Source: Oreohelix idahoensis
Lineage: Eukaryota; Mollusca; Gastropoda; Stylommatophora; Oreohelicidae
Direction: 5' to 3'
Assembly (NCBI GenBank): GCA_024509875.1
Contig: JAMPIV010017768.1
Span: 124,001-188,000 of the forward strand
DNA: 64,000 nt
Positions 1 through 12,948 of the stretch are shown here, piece by piece. The position numbers were made by a program, and so were the translations under genes. Below the pieces are notes generated by a model. The model worked only from the letters and a program-made list of their open reading frames with translations. It was not told where the DNA came from and did not search any database. The first letter of the stretch is position 1; each line of letters opens with the position of its first letter.

Positions 1-2136
1 ACTGATAACTTTTCAAATAACAATATGTATTCATTGCTGTTATGAATGAATATGTGTCCTGATTCAAATACAAAGGGAACCAGGAATCACAATCAATTTT
101 ACTTACAAGTTATATGTACAGAATTTATCAATATGAATATTGTAATGACATATGTTATTAAAAGTATCCTATGTGTGTCAGTTGTGTAGTAGTAATATGA
201 GGTAATACTGGTTTTGTTTTGTTCAAGCTCTGTTGGTATTTGTCATCATGACTTCAATAGTTTGTCTTTAGGGGAACTATTATTGGAGATGTTCTCAGTT
301 CCTGATATTAACACAATTTAATTCCCCTCTTAATGTTATTTTTACAAGGTCATTTTAAGCTGGGGGTACATAATTTTGAGCTCAGCTGGCCACATCAGCT
401 TATCTGGCGTGATGGCGGCAGGAACAGACTCCTCTGCTCGACTCTCCCCTCGGCTCTGGAGACACCTCACTGATAGCTAAATGGACCAAGGAGTATGCTG
501 TCCGACTCTGGATTCAGCAAAGCTCTGACCAGGTGCTGCTCAATACCATCAAGACCACGGTCCCTGAAAACAAGAAGGATGTACCTTCTACTTCATAACT
601 AATTTATACTCTCTTTTTACACTGAGCACAATACATCACAAACATTGAGTTCAGAGCGTTAGGCCAACTGTCAGCTTCATCTGAAATACTTTATACCAGT
701 ATTTACCTCCTTAATGGTTACCACGCCTCTGCACTTCCAGCATTATTTCTGTCTAATCAATAATCTAGGTGTCAGTGTACTGTTTGGCCATTCCATGCAG
801 TTTTACTTTCCTCCGACACCTTCTGTTCAGGCTGGAGCATTATAGGCTTTATATCATGTTTGCTACTGAACTACACATATATACAGGCATAAATTAACAA
901 TTCACATTCAATTTTCATTAAAAGATACTGAATGTTTCAAGCTTACCACAATTCATGGAAACAAACACAGATACGTTGATTAGCAATGAATTCTGGCACA
1001 AAATACTGGCACAAATTCCCATCTGCTTATGTTCCAGGCTTTTATTTAACACAAATATGAGCTGGCTTCAACGCACTGTTGCTTTATCAAGATTATTTGC
1101 ACTATTGGTCTCGAACTAACGCTCCTAAGTGAGTATATCAGCGAGTCTAGCCAATGGAGCTACGTTTCGACAAGTGTTTGAAAAAATTTTAACTTCCTAC
1201 GTCTCCCCTAACAACCAAGGATAGCCTTTATAGCCCGACTAATCGTGTTTAGCCTTACATATCATTCCAGCCAATCAGTTCAAATGTAACTTGTGGCCCA
1301 TTTCCCGTACAATGGTGGTGAAAAAAAATCTACCACTGAGCGATTCTGATTTTGGGTGTTGTCTGACAGCACTATCATTTTATTTTGGCTATAACTTGTT
1401 AATTCCTAGAATATTTGCATAACGTTGTACACATTCTTTGTCAGCAAACCCTAAGGAGCCCAAATATCCAAATTTAAAAGAGCTAAGTGGCTGCGTTCAA
1501 AATATGCAATTTCTAGGATAGTCGTGTAGTTGTTTTATTTTTTATATGAGAACCGCCACCTGTCCTGCTGTACTGTCAGACTAATGTCAGGATTTCGGAC
1601 ATAAAACAGTAGAATGTCAGGTTTCCCCAATAAGCGTTTTTCAGATTTTAAAACCTAACTCTGGGAAGGGTAGTGAATTTATCACTGTCCGTCTGAAAAA
1701 AAGTTAGTGCATGTAGTCTTACACGCGTGATGGCAGCATTTGTGTATCGCGCGACGCGTGTTTAGTGTTCGGCTTTCTGCCTCTCCCTTCTCGCTATCCT
1801 TTAGTCCATCTGTCTTTTGTTTTTGGTAACATAGTGTAGAAAAAGACATGAATGGAATTTAAAATTTAGGTCAACTTGCATATTTCAAGGTTTTTCTTAG
1901 AAAGGCAGCACATTTTATTGTGTGTTTGGGAAACGCGTGTATGTTGCAGAAGGCCTTTAATATCAACGTGAAAGCGTTACAATTTGCCGACGAAGTAGAA
2001 AAGAAGGGGGATTTCGAGTACTGTCATTGTGACAGCACTGTTCTTTACCATTCTTCTTCCTTTATTTATTATATGTATTTATTAGGCTTTATATTTACTT
2101 GATAATTTATATATGTGGATTAGAATATTCCACGAC
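1..2136. repeat. 2.1 kb duplicated segment, copy 1
   Basis: This stretch recurs in direct orientation at 33669-35768 with only scattered substitutions and small indels over the first 1.5 kb, then more divergence (for example around 1515-1660). Its left edge is cut by the window. It holds a terminal coding exon at 422-598. A second short open segment near 1965-2035 is also kept in both copies (VKALQFADE...GDFEY...CDSTV) and I do not recognise it. At the right edge the shared sequence runs into mariner transposase DNA. It could be a segmental duplication, an uncollapsed allele, or a repeat family. Confidence 0.85.
422..598 (+). CDS. Candidate terminal exon, C-terminal 58 residues of an unidentified protein (copy 1)
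   Basis: I do not recognise this protein. The frame opens after a possible splice acceptor (GGCGGCAG at 414-421, weak pyrimidine tract) and runs 58 codons to TAA at 596-598. The encoded tail starts EQTPLLDSPLGSGDTS, which contains ExxxLL, the acidic-dileucine sorting motif typical of cytosolic tails of endolysosomal membrane proteins. It continues through a WTKEYAVRLWIQQ stretch and ends DVPSTS. An ATTAAA polyadenylation-like hexamer lies at 917. The copy at 34090-34266 differs by one base, a synonymous GAC to GAT change, so both encode the same residues. Coding status is inferred from that conservation and the open frame. The acceptor could instead be a nearby AG. The upstream exons lie outside the window. 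Confidence 0.45.
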   Translation, partial: EQTPLLDSPLGSGDTSLIAKWTKEYAVRLWIQQSSDQVLLNTIKTTVPENKKDVPSTS

Positions 2137-2650
2137 AGCGGGGTAATACTCACCGACTACCTTCCTCGTGGCCGTACTATCAACTCCACGTACTACCAAA
2201 GCCTTCTCCAGAGGTTACGAGAAGAAATGAAGCGCAAAAGACACAGGATGCTGTCCAGAGGCATTCGTCTGCTTCAGGACAATGCGCCGGCTCATGCAGC
2301 TCATGGCTCCATCGTCCTTGCCCAGCAGTGCGGGTATGAAATCATGCCCCATCCAGCATTCTCACCGGACTTGGCACCGAGTGACTTCTTCCTGTTTCCA
2401 AACATGAAGAATCCGCTTCGTGGACGTCATTTTTCTAACGACCAGGACTTGATTACTGAACTGGAGACGTGGTTCCGGGCCCAGACGGGGGTGTTCTACA
2501 ATCAGGGCATCAGGAAGGTGAAGAAGCAATGGGAGAAGTGCATTGCCTTGAGGGGTGAATACATAGAGAAGGACTAAAGTTCACACCAATTTCCAAGAAC
2601 GTACCTTGACTCCTTCGTACTAAAGTGCAAAACTTTTCGACCACCCCTCG
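2113..2650 (+). pseudogene. Mariner (DD34D) transposase, C-terminal fragment with 3' end
   Basis: The 154-residue open frame (2113-2577) matches the C-terminal half of a mariner transposase. Motifs in order are GVILTDYLPRG, LLQDNAPAH with the second catalytic Asp, and SPDLAPSDFFLF with the third. There are 34 residues between those two Asps, which defines the DD34D mariner group. The first catalytic Asp and the DNA-binding domain are missing. The element's right end is at about 2650 (ACTTTTCGACCACCCCTCG) followed by TATATATA, consistent with a mariner terminus and TA target. On the left it joins the duplicated segment instead of a terminal repeat, so it is 5' truncated and cannot be active. 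Confidence 0.85.
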
Positions 2651-3014
2651 TATATATATGTGTAATACCTGATGGGAACGGATAACAAATGTGAAAGAGA
2701 GGCCGATCCAAATGGAGATTGCCCAAATGAAGGAGATAATCAGATTGTGATATATTTGAAGAGGAATTTGTTTTGTTTTTTAATTTTTCAACCAGAGAAT
2801 GAAAAATAAATTTAAAAAAAAAGGAATTTTTAAAGAGTGCTGTCAGTAATCAGAAGTGGGCAGTTTAGTTAGAAGGAAAAACCGGCTAGTCCAAGAAAAC
2901 AATAGTCAGGCACAGAACTGTAGTAGGGCAGTCAATAGAAAGAAATGCTGTATTTAATGGCTTACATAAACTTTACTGACTCAACATCTGTAATAATAAT
3001 CAGCAGTATATATA

Positions 3015-5014
3015 CAGTAGAACTCCATTTATCCGAACCCCAATTATCCGAACATCCAATTATCCAAACACTTTTTCCAGAAAAAAAAAAAAATCAGATG
3101 CCACAGTCACGTTAGACTAAAATTCTGAATCTTTTGATGCGGCAAACTTCAAATGTGTGCGAACAATTTGTAGAGAATGGGATGGCTAATGGTCGGTCGC
3201 TTACGTACAGGAAGTCAGTTAGATCATAAAGTCAGTTAATATCTGGTTTACCAATCCAGTGTACGTGCGTTCTAGGTAGAACACTGGCTAAACAGACAGT
3301 TCAACTTAAAATAATTGTGTCTGCTACTACAGCAGAATAATTTTGGTGTACAGTATTTCTCTGTGCGATATGGCATCTTCCAGTAGGCCTAAAGCATATA
3401 AAAGGAACCGCAATGTTTTGTCAATTGAAACGAAAACAGAAATTATCAAGAGACTAGGACAAGGTGAAACTGTGTCTTCACTTGCGAGGATTTTCAATGT
3501 TGGGAAAGCTACCGTCTCTGACATCAAAAGTAACAAGGATAAAATTATGAGTTTTGCATCGAAATTTGATAGTGAAAATGGGTCGAAGAAACGTAAAACC
3601 ATGAGAAATGCGAAAGATGTGAAATTGGAAGAGGCTTTGTATATATGGTTTGTGCAAAGAAGAAGCAAAGGGGAACCTATCTCTGGTTCTCTGTTGTGTG
3701 AAAAGGCACTTCAGTTCAACAATCAACTTGACGGTCCTCCTGACTTTAAGGCTAGCCAGGGATGGTTAAGAAACTTTAAATCTCGTCATGGCATACGAGA
3801 ATTGGAGATTCAAGGGGAATCTTTATCTAGCGATGCAACTGCCGCTAAAAATTTTAAAGAAACATTCTTGGCTTTTTTGGAAGAAGAAGGTTATTCACTC
3901 GATGATGTGTATAATGCCGATGAGACTGGCTTATACTGGAAATCATTGCCTCAAAAATCACTTGCATCTCAGCGCGAAGCAGCTGCCCCTGTGTTTAAAA
4001 CGTGCAAAGAGAGAGTAACAATTTTGGTAGCCGCGAATGCCAGTGGAAGTCATCGTTTACCGGTGCTAATGATCGGCAAAGCCAAAAAACCACGTTGTTT
4101 AAAGAATGTGACATGTCTCCCATTGTGTTACAAAGCACAGAAGAGTGCTTGGATGAATAGTGAAATATTTCTTGATTGGTATACAAATCAGTTCATCCCA
4201 AATGTGAAGAGGTTGAGAGAACAAGAAAAGAAAACTGGAAAAGTAATTCTTCTACTGGACAATGCACCATCTCATCCAGAGACGGATACATTGAATGCAG
4301 TTGATGCAAATTTTAAAGTAATTTTTTCTGCCTTCCAATGTAACAGCACTGATTCAACCAATGGATCAGGGTGTTATAGCAAAGCTTAAAAAGATGTACA
4401 AGAAGGAAGTCCTGCGTCGTTTATTGTTGGCTGAAGATGAAGAAAGTGTGGTGGCGTTTTCCAAAAAGCTCAATCTCAAAGACTGCTGCTATATGTTAGC
4501 TGATGCTTGGACCACCCTGTCACAAGATAATCTCAACAAGGCTTGGAGTAGATTGCTTGGGAAAAAAGGATGAAATGAAACTACTGCAGTGGACACAAAT
4601 GATGATTGTATAAATGAAGTTGTGGAACTGTTTCAAGCAATGCCCGGATTTTCGGACTGTGACAAAGATGATGCACACATGTGGCTAGAAGATGATAATG
4701 ATTCTGGTTTTCAGTTTTTGAATGACGAAGAAATTTTGTCTTTTGTGCAAGAAGAAAACCAAATACATGTAGTGACCGATGATGAAGACTCCTCAGAAGT
4801 ACATGATGTACTTGTAGATTATGAAGAAAAACCAAAACGTCGACCAAGTCCTGAAGAGGCCTTTATAGCACTAGAAACAGCGATGGCTTGGTACGAGCAA
4901 GAAGATGACAACTGTCCTACACAGCTTCTGCTGTTGAAGAGAATGCGGGACTTAGCAGCCAAAAGGAGACTATCCAGTTTGGTGCAAAAGAGGATTCCTC
5001 ATTATTTTAAATAG
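3015..5014 (+). pseudogene. Pogo/Tigger-like transposon with broken jerky-type (DDE_1) transposase
   Basis: The left end at 3015 starts CAGTAGAACTCCATTTATCC after a TA, as in Tigger/pogo terminal repeats, with ATTATCCGAA-like repeats following. The transposase starts at ATG 3370 (MASSSRPK) or slightly upstream. It shows a CENP-B-type N-terminal helix-turn-helix (LARIFNVGKATVSDIK), a second DNA-binding helix region (SQGWLRNFKSRHGI), then the DDE_1 core: YNADETGLYWK with the first Asp, ILLLDNAPSH with the second, and IQPMDQGVI with the third. A one-base length error in the T run near 4322-4330 shifts the frame, and a TGA at 4571-4573 separates the acidic C-terminal tail (4589-5014). I cannot find a matching right terminal repeat, so the element is dead at least by frameshift, stop and probable end loss. 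Confidence 0.9.
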
Positions 5015-6985
5015 TGGGCTACATCTGTGCAAGTACATATATACGTAAGTTGCGCCTGGTTTTAAATCGTTTGTAATGTTATTTTGAAAACATTTCTCTT
5101 TCTTAACAAAAATAATTAATACAAGTAGTACATGCACTGCAGTGTAATAAACGATTTTGGTGATACAGTGATCTAATACAGTGTGGGTATTATTATTACA
5201 GTACAAGTAAACATGTTTTATAGTGTATTTACCTTGTGATGGTTAATTATTTTTAGAAATATATGTGTGTGTGTGTGTCTGCTTTCAAAATTGCACCACT
5301 ATAAAACTATAAATAGCCACAGATTTTGCAGTGTGCAGATGTTCTAGGTTATTGAATGTGCGCCCATGGTAAATAAGCCCTTTTACCTCAGAAGAATATG
5401 CATGGTGGCATATCTGGAGTCATCCTTATATGACCACCAGCTATGCACAATGCTACAATATACGTACATGGAAGTGAACCTATGTCTGTGAGGCTAATTA
5501 CACCCTCATTGACTCTTGAAATCATCTACACACTTCCAGGGATTCCCCCTGTGGTGAAACTTGTTGAGAACCCAACATTGCACACTAAGCTTGAGAAGTC
5601 ACTTGAGCCCCAGACGTAATTCTTTGACTGTGACCTGGTTGACTGCATGCAGTAGGATCTCACTATGGACCCAGTGATAAGCAAGAGGAGCTGAGATGTA
5701 GCTCTGTGCAGGACGTGACAATTCCTTGGGAGAGCCTAGAACCAGAGCAGTATTTTAGCTCTGCATAGTTGGAGAGCCCCCTTGGATGGCAGGGGATGCG
5801 CAGTATGCCACGCACTTCTTACTCCTAGCTTAGGATCAGATCCTTTAAATGCTAGCCAAGCTGGAGAAACTAGAGCTCATGACTTCATCTTAGCATATTT
5901 TGGAATGGCAAAGCCACAGGAAAAGCCTAGATCTACAGTGTAGATAATACCAAGGACTCTTCAACTTGGTATTGGCTGCAAAAGAGCGAGAAGCTCAGCA
6001 GCCCTAGTTAAACAACCTCAGAAGAATACAGTTCTGCAGGGTCTCTGTCAATCATAACTGCTTTAAAAAAGGCAGTCCCATATCAGATATTTCTGTGGGG
6101 GAGTGAAATATGTTTGAGACTTCACAATACTAGGTCGAGCATCAAGAGGTGGGATACCAAGACCCTTCCTTGCTGCCTTTTCATTCCCATTTACAGCTGG
6201 GTAGACGAGCATGTTGATGCAATGAATTGAACAAGGCACCTTTGCCATGAGAGACTAGCGCTGTAACCACTCTGTCAATCAAAGGTTCGTAACGGCCGTA
6301 AGGAACCATAAAAAAACCCCAATGAAGTAACCTGTCTAAAGCACTAATGGAAACCAGCTGTAACAGTATAGTGGATTCTACCCACTGCGAGTTATATGGA
6401 AATGAGAAGGGAGATAAACTTGCCAAAGAAGGGGAAGTAAAATTGAAAACTGAAGACAGGTCAGCATTTGAAGACGTACAAGTAATAATTCAAAAACGGC
6501 TTCACAGAATGTCAGAAAATGCCTAGTCAGATGTAACAGAAGAATAACACTACTTTAAAAAAAAAAGGAGATCAAATGATGATTTTCAGACTTGAGAGTC
6601 AGACTAAAATACTATTTGTTTCAACCATTAACAAACTGGACAGACGAACATTTGTCCATGTGAGGAAAACAAGCCAACAGTAGAAAATGTCTTCTAAGAA
6701 TGCTGGCTTCACGGGAGAAGCAGACCTGACACAAGAATGAGGAAAATGAAAACTGTTCGTTGAGGAAAGCTTTTTAGCCGTACCATCTGGTGATAAAGCT
6801 GATGATTAAAGCCTCTTCTTTACCTCTCACTCTCGGCTTTCCTATGGAAAACAGCGGTGGTGTAACTACAAAGTAAGGGGCCCCGGGCACAAAATAAGTA
6901 GGGCCCTCTTTATATAATGGGTTCAGCAGCTATAATCAATAGATTCTTTTAAATCTGTATTTTTTTTAAAAAATTACTTCTTATT
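5015..6985. other. Non-coding stretch, no gene recognised
   Basis: I see no convincing exon here. A short (GT)n run lies at about 5262-5278. Around 6170-6420 there is weak resemblance to the minus-strand form of the tRNA-derived SINE seen at 54892-55140 (TTTACAGCTGGGTAGAC). The rest does not match other repeats in the window. Confidence 0.5.
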
Positions 6986-6989
6986 TTAT

Positions 6990-7110
6990 CATCTGAGTTC
7001 CCCAAGGAGCATGGGCAGTCAACAAATTTGTGCCAGGTCCTCTTTTCCTGTGCCATTCGCTTAAGACATTTCCATGTTTTGTTTAACTCTTTTATGTTGT
7101 ATCTCCAGAA
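6990..7110 (-). repeat. RTE-type LINE (family 2) 3' end remnant
   Basis: The plus-strand text GTTCCCCAAGGAGCATGG, then a CCTGTGCCATTCGCT stretch and TTTCCATGTTTT, matches the 3' end of the better-preserved family 2 LINE at 56640-57330. The piece runs into the (TA)n tract at 7161. Confidence 0.6.
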
Positions 7111-7159
7111 ACTGGGACATGCTATGACTTTTAACGTAGGAACAAAGGAAATTAAAAGG

Positions 7160-8194
<1,035 letters not shown>

Positions 8195-8204
8195 TATATA
8201 TATA

Positions 8205-8274
<70 letters not shown>
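8195..8274. repeat. (TA)n plus short (GT)n microsatellite
   Basis: TA units continue from the Tc1 right end and finish as TATATGTGTGTGTG. This is the right half of the tract split by the Tc1 insertion. Confidence 0.9.
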
Positions 8275-8277
<3 letters not shown>

Positions 8278-8978
8278 TATGAGTAAAATCATAACATATC
8301 TATTGTATTCGACAAGGCTTGTTTATGGACCAGCTTGTTGATACGGTATTACGTTTCCTGGGCTACTCCCGGAAGTACGTCATTGTCTTTTGGACAAAAT
8401 ATAGCACTGCTATTAGCAGACGTCTTTGCCGGCTTCACTTAGCAGAAGTGAGCAATACTTCGTTGCCTTTCATGTGTGTCACTGAGTGTGAACGGACGCA
8501 TAATTGTCCAGCTCCTATATGTGTGCTCTTACTACAGAGTTATAAAGATTTATTACAGTTAGATCGTCCATCTGCTTCATGGAGTCTATGCTGCATTGAT
8601 ATTTTAGGACAAGCGAATGCTGTGTATCAAGGAATGCGTGTGGAAATATTTAATAAAGATTACAGCAACATGTCGCAGACATCTTGTCCATAGTCGACGC
8701 AATAGCGACGTTTTCAAGACTGGTTAGTTCATGCCATTGTCTATGAATATTGAATACATGTCATTTGGAGCTTGTGTACGTATTAAATTGATATTCGTCT
8801 TCACGTCCAAACTGGCCTTAGAGGACTTCTTTATTGTTGAAGTGTAAGAAAGGTATTTTACAGGCTGCATTTAAAAGTGTTACCGGCATAATGGAATGCT
8901 GTGATGAATTCTCTCAAGTCAGTGAAGTATTACCCTAGACAAGATAGATCAGAAGAAAGAACCAGAGTACCCGTAACA
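8273..8978. repeat. Possible solo LTR
   Basis: The segment begins TGTTATGAGTA and ends TACCCGTAACA, so its ends form an imperfect inverted repeat with the TG...CA pattern of retroviral-type LTRs. Inside there is TATAAAG at about 8540 and AATAAA at 8652. A second copy of the terminal motif (AGAACCTGAGAACCCGTAACA) lies at 9076-9096, so the end may be duplicated. I find no clean 5-bp target duplication and no adjoining gag or pol. Confidence 0.35.
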
Positions 8979-9255
8979 GTTGGAGGTCACAAGCCGGAGG
9001 ATCATTGATCCAAAGCCTGAAATTGATTTTTTTTCATAAATAATTACAGACGTCGCCTGCAGTTATCAGAAGAAAAGAACCTGAGAACCCGTAACAATAT
9101 ATGTGTGTGGGTGGGTGGGCGAGGGTCCATTTCGAACGAACGAATGAATGAACAAACTTTATTTTCATAGGGTTGAGAATTGGGCACGCATGCCCTTCTG
9201 ACATTCTGCCTTTCCTTCCTCTCACCTTTCATACTGAATTCATTTATTCTCACAT

Positions 9256-10062
9256 TTCTTCTTCTTTGATCCTTAGCCGCCGACCGTCAAAGCAGTCAGT
9301 GGCCATCACGCCTAGTGGCGTCTTGTAGGGCAACAACAAATTGATTCCACTTTGCTCGGTCAGTGGCCATCCTTCGTACAGTGCCCCAACTCTGGTTCAT
9401 TCTTTGCATACTCAGCCTCCACAGTCCTCCGCCAGGTTGTTTTTTGTTGTCCTCTCTTTCGTTTTCCTTCAGGGGTCCAAAGCATAGCTGTTCTTGTGAT
9501 GGCATCGGGGTCTCTTCTGAGGACATGGCCAATCCAGCGTCTGCCAGCTATGATGGCGTGCATGTCCTCTTGCTTGCTCCGAGTAAGCAGATCTTGGTTG
9601 GTGATGGTATTCGGCCAAAAGATTCGGTGAATTTTTCTTAGGCATGTTGTGTGAAAGGAGGACAATTTTGACATTTCCTTCTCTGTAACTCTCCAGCATT
9701 CCGCACCATAGAGAAGCACAGAAAGCACACAGCTCTGATATAATCTAAATTTTGTGCTTGTGCTGTATTGAGAGGACTTCCAGATGTTGTTTAGACTAAA
9801 AAAGGCTGTTCTTGCCTTATTCATTCTGATGTTGATGTCTTTGCCTGCCCCGCCATCTGGTGTTACTATGCATCCTAGGTATGTGAAGGTGTCTGTCTGT
9901 ACCAGTTGCTGATTCCTTATTGATATGGGCTCAGGGTTGCTCACATTGAGCGTCATGACCTCTGACTTCTTTAAATTGATGTTCAAGCCCACCTGCTGGC
10001 TAAAATTATTAAGTCTATCCGTTTTTTCCTGGATGTGTTGATGTGAATGTGCTACTAGTACA
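9256..10062 (-). mobile_element. RTE-type LINE (family 1), 5'-truncated copy A
   Basis: The copy is flanked by a 12-bp target duplication, TTATTCTCACAT (9244-9255 and 10063-10074). Its 3' end (minus sense) finishes in a GAAGAAG-type tail. It covers only the C-terminal third of the reverse transcriptase protein. Sequence is nearly identical to copy B at 30505-32717 with a few extra indels. Confidence 0.93.
9360..9992 (-). pseudogene. RTE reverse transcriptase C-terminal region
   Basis: The open frame starts at GLNINLKKSEVMTLN and covers the region after the reverse transcriptase fingers/palm: the thumb segment FTYLGCIVTPDGGAGKDI, the YGAECWRVT block, the LRKIHRIFWPNTITN block, and the GRRWIGHVLRRDPDAITR / KRKRGQQKTTWRR tail typical of RTE-clade LINEs. 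It lacks the catalytic YADD box, which lies upstream in copy B. Compared with copy B, GRRWSWVGHVL has lost two residues and the last 25 residues are frameshifted. It is a dead fragment. Confidence 0.88.
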
Positions 10063-10274
10063 TTATTCTCACATGCATTTTACATATCAATTTCAAGGAA
10101 TTCAACGTTTTAAAATAAAATAGCACACTCATATTAACATTAACTACTTATAAGCATGACATAAAATATGTTGAAAACTACAAACATCATCATTAGAACC
10201 TACAGCTGATGTTATAAGAAAAGATAATCCGATTAGGGGGCATGTGATCAGAACTCATAAAGTATTCGAAAAGT

Positions 10275-10960
10275 CTACAATTGTATGAATAGTGGACTGC
10301 TGTTGTTTCTTAGGTTATGTGGAAGACAATTCCAAAGATGAGCAGCAAAGTATGCTAAGCTTGTCTTGAATAAGTCAAGCCTAGTCTTGGGCACTTGCAA
10401 TTTGTTAAAGCGTTGACTGCGTCTTTCATTGTATTTGAACATTGGCCACAGGTATTCTAGAGCATTATGTGACAGGATTTTGTGAACAAATTTAGCTTTT
10501 TTAAACAGAAGGCGCTTTCTTAAGGGCAGTATTTGGAGATTTTTATATAAATCTACACATTGAGTTAGGCAGTTGTCAGAGACTAGACGCACTGCACGCT
10601 TTTGTAGTGTTGGACATTGAGCAACCATCCCAGATTGTGGAGCAATAGTCAAGGTTTGCTTGTATGTGAGATATATAGAACAATTTTCGTGCTTCTTCAT
10701 CTAGGAAATGTTTGATTTTAGCTAACTGGTAAACTTTCTGTGCCGTTTGCTTGGTCAGTACATGTACACGTGAGTTCCAATTTAGATGCTGGTCAACAAC
10801 TAAACCTAGAGTTTTATGTTCATTAACGTTTTCATTTGATGAGGTACCAATGTAGATCTGAAGTATTGTTTTCTCTGAATTTTGTAATTTTTGTGTAGCA
10901 TTTTGTTTTAATGATATTTATTAGCATGCTATTTCCGTTGCTCCACTGATTTAGATTATC
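10275..10960 (-). pseudogene. Jockey/CR1-like LINE reverse transcriptase C-terminal remnant
   Basis: A frame at 10275-10700 encodes LQKRAVRLVSDN, LPLRKRLLFKKAKFVHKIL and YNERRSQRFN, the thumb and C-terminal pattern of Jockey-superfamily reverse transcriptases. Continuing upstream on the minus strand to about 10930, a shifted frame reads EHKTLGLVVDQHLNWNS and LDYCSTIWDGCS, the usual blocks just before it. At least one frameshift near 10640 separates the two. No target duplication found. Confidence 0.75.
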
Positions 10961-11181
10961 TGTATCTTTTAGTAACGATAGTTCGAGTGTGTTACAACTT
11001 TTATCACTCATGTAAACAGTACTAAGGTGATAAACACTGATTAGAGGTGCAGCTCACAAATCATGTAAAAATAGTTCATGGTTGAAATTTTTGAAACTTC
11101 TAAGTTTAATACTTATATGTTTATTTCTGGGAGATTTATATTTATTCTTTGACCACGTGCAACATATTGGATAGTGGTCAC

Positions 11182-11353
11182 CAGTGGCGGATCTACATTT
11201 TGGGGGCCCTGAAGCTTGAACTCTTGGAGGGGCCCCTTATAGTAGATCCACAACAACACATAAAAACTGAAGAAAAAGTCGTTTTGGGGGCCCCTCCGGG
11301 ATTGGGGGCCCTGAAGCTTAAGCTTCATTAGTTTCATAGTAGATCCGCCACTG
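11182..11353. mobile_element. hAT-type MITE with perfect 8-bp target duplication
   Basis: A 172-bp element with inverted ends CAGTGGCGGATCTAC and GTAGATCCGCCACTG, flanked on both sides by GTGGTCAC (11174-11181 and 11354-11361). End sequence and 8-bp duplication fit the hAT superfamily. Internally it carries repeated GGGGGCCCTGAAGCTT blocks and no coding capacity. Confidence 0.93.
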
Positions 11354-11361
11354 GTGGTCAC

Positions 11362-12210
11362 TCATTGCGACGATAGGAACAGAGCATTCTATAATGTTTT
11401 CTGCACAGGTGATGTAGATTGGTCAGTTGTTGTGGATGATGTTTTTGTTACCCTTGTAGGCTGGTTGACTATTTGTTTTAGGTTGTATGATAGTTTGATG
11501 TTTCCCCGCGTTTGGTTTGGCCAACCCGTGGTGCTGAGTTCCCAAGACGTGTCCAGTCCACCAAGACGGTAGTTACACCACTGGAAAACGGGCGCTCAGT
11601 TAGTTTATTCCCATGGTTCTCAACCGGCTATTCGATACCAGCACCTTTTGCGCTACATCAAAGACTCCCGGTTTGCACTTGCTTGTAAGCAGTAACTGCC
11701 ACCTAACGCTGTTACCGATCTCTTGTGGAGTGCCGACATTAAAATGTATGGGTGGATAGCTAACCCTTTCTTGACAAACCGTAACTCTTGGGTCCTGTCC
11801 TCAAAAGAATTAGAACTGATTGATATCTGTTGTGACACGTCACTCCAAGAAAAGTTTTTTTTTTTTTGGTTTCCAGTGTCTTCGTTCTGGGCTAGTTCGT
11901 TTCTTTAATATAGCAGACGAAGCAGTTAGTGAACTGAATGTGGGGTTGCCAAATATTCTGATACAAAATCAAAGAGAGAGGGAGAGAGACAGAGACGCTT
12001 CAGCAGGCATTTGCTGTCAGTTGTTACATTTGGTACTTAACCGTTGGTATTTATTAAAAACAATTTTAAATTTTAAGAATACAGAGTAGTGTTTGCTTCC
12101 ACGACAATACAGTGCATACACACAAGCTATACACCTAAAACGCCTCTTTCTGAGGGTTCTGTTACTGTGATGGGGGGGGGGGGGGGTCTGAGGTCCCGTG
12201 CCGACCTTCC
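11362..12210. other. Non-coding stretch, no gene recognised
   Basis: I see only low-complexity pieces: a T run near 11857, a GAGAGA run near 11975 and a G run at about 12172-12186. No open frame here resembles a known protein. Confidence 0.5.
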
Positions 12211-12214
12211 TGGA

Positions 12215-12560
12215 GGTCATCATCATTAACTGCCATCTTCATATCAAAGTTGACTGCAGTGTCTCTTGTCGTGATGTTGTACCATCTCTTTCGTGTACAT
12301 CTCTTGATGTTATCTTCCTACTTGTAACACTGTCTCCCTCTTGCACGTTTGCCTTCAGCGTTTCCTTCCACTATGGTTTTCAGCGAGTTGTGTTTTTATT
12401 TTTTTTTTTTTTTATTGCCAAAATATTTTAGCTGTCTGCTTTAATAATCTCCTTCATTATTTCTCTTTTCATTCATAGTTTTCTGGGGCCTATCTGTTAG
12501 TTTTCTTCTCTTTCCTTGAGATATGCCCTATTCGTTTATATATCCACATCCAGGGGTTAC
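12215..12560 (-). repeat. LINE (family 3) 3' remnant
   Basis: Matches, with decay, the text shared by 18345-18890 and 35795-36545: TTGATGTTATCTTCC, TTGCACGTTTGCCTTCA, CATTATTTCTCTTTTCATTC. All share an ATC/GATG-rich 3' tail. The family's coding side is minus here. Confidence 0.6.
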
Positions 12561-12948
12561 CGCAGCAACAACAAAAAAAAAAGGCTGAAAGCTACTGATG
12601 CCAAATATCATCCCTTAAGGATTAGTTAGCTGCTACTTATAGCTGTGATGCTGGGTTCGAAAATTTGGCCCTAGGGTGGAGCTACCATCCCCCCTAACTT
12701 CTTGATTTTAGGCACGCCAATTTATCATATTTTGTCTAGTTTTTGGCACCTGCTAGCATGCCACGTTGATCTGACAAGTTAACTCACGTTTCTCCTGTGA
12801 AAAGTGGCCAGCAGAGATAAAAGGTCTTTTAATGCTGGTAAGAGTGTCTTTGTGATGTGTCCGCAACACTCCTCGCTGGGCGGCAAAATTTCCCCCCCGT
12901 GGCTTTTGATTCCAGGGAAAGTCTGGGACCCTTGCAGCGTAAGAGCGG

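Noticed and set aside
5015..5230. Right terminal repeat of the pogo/Tigger-like element
   Set aside because: ACAGTA motifs near 5165-5202 are in direct, not inverted, orientation relative to the left end, so I could not accept them as the element's end.
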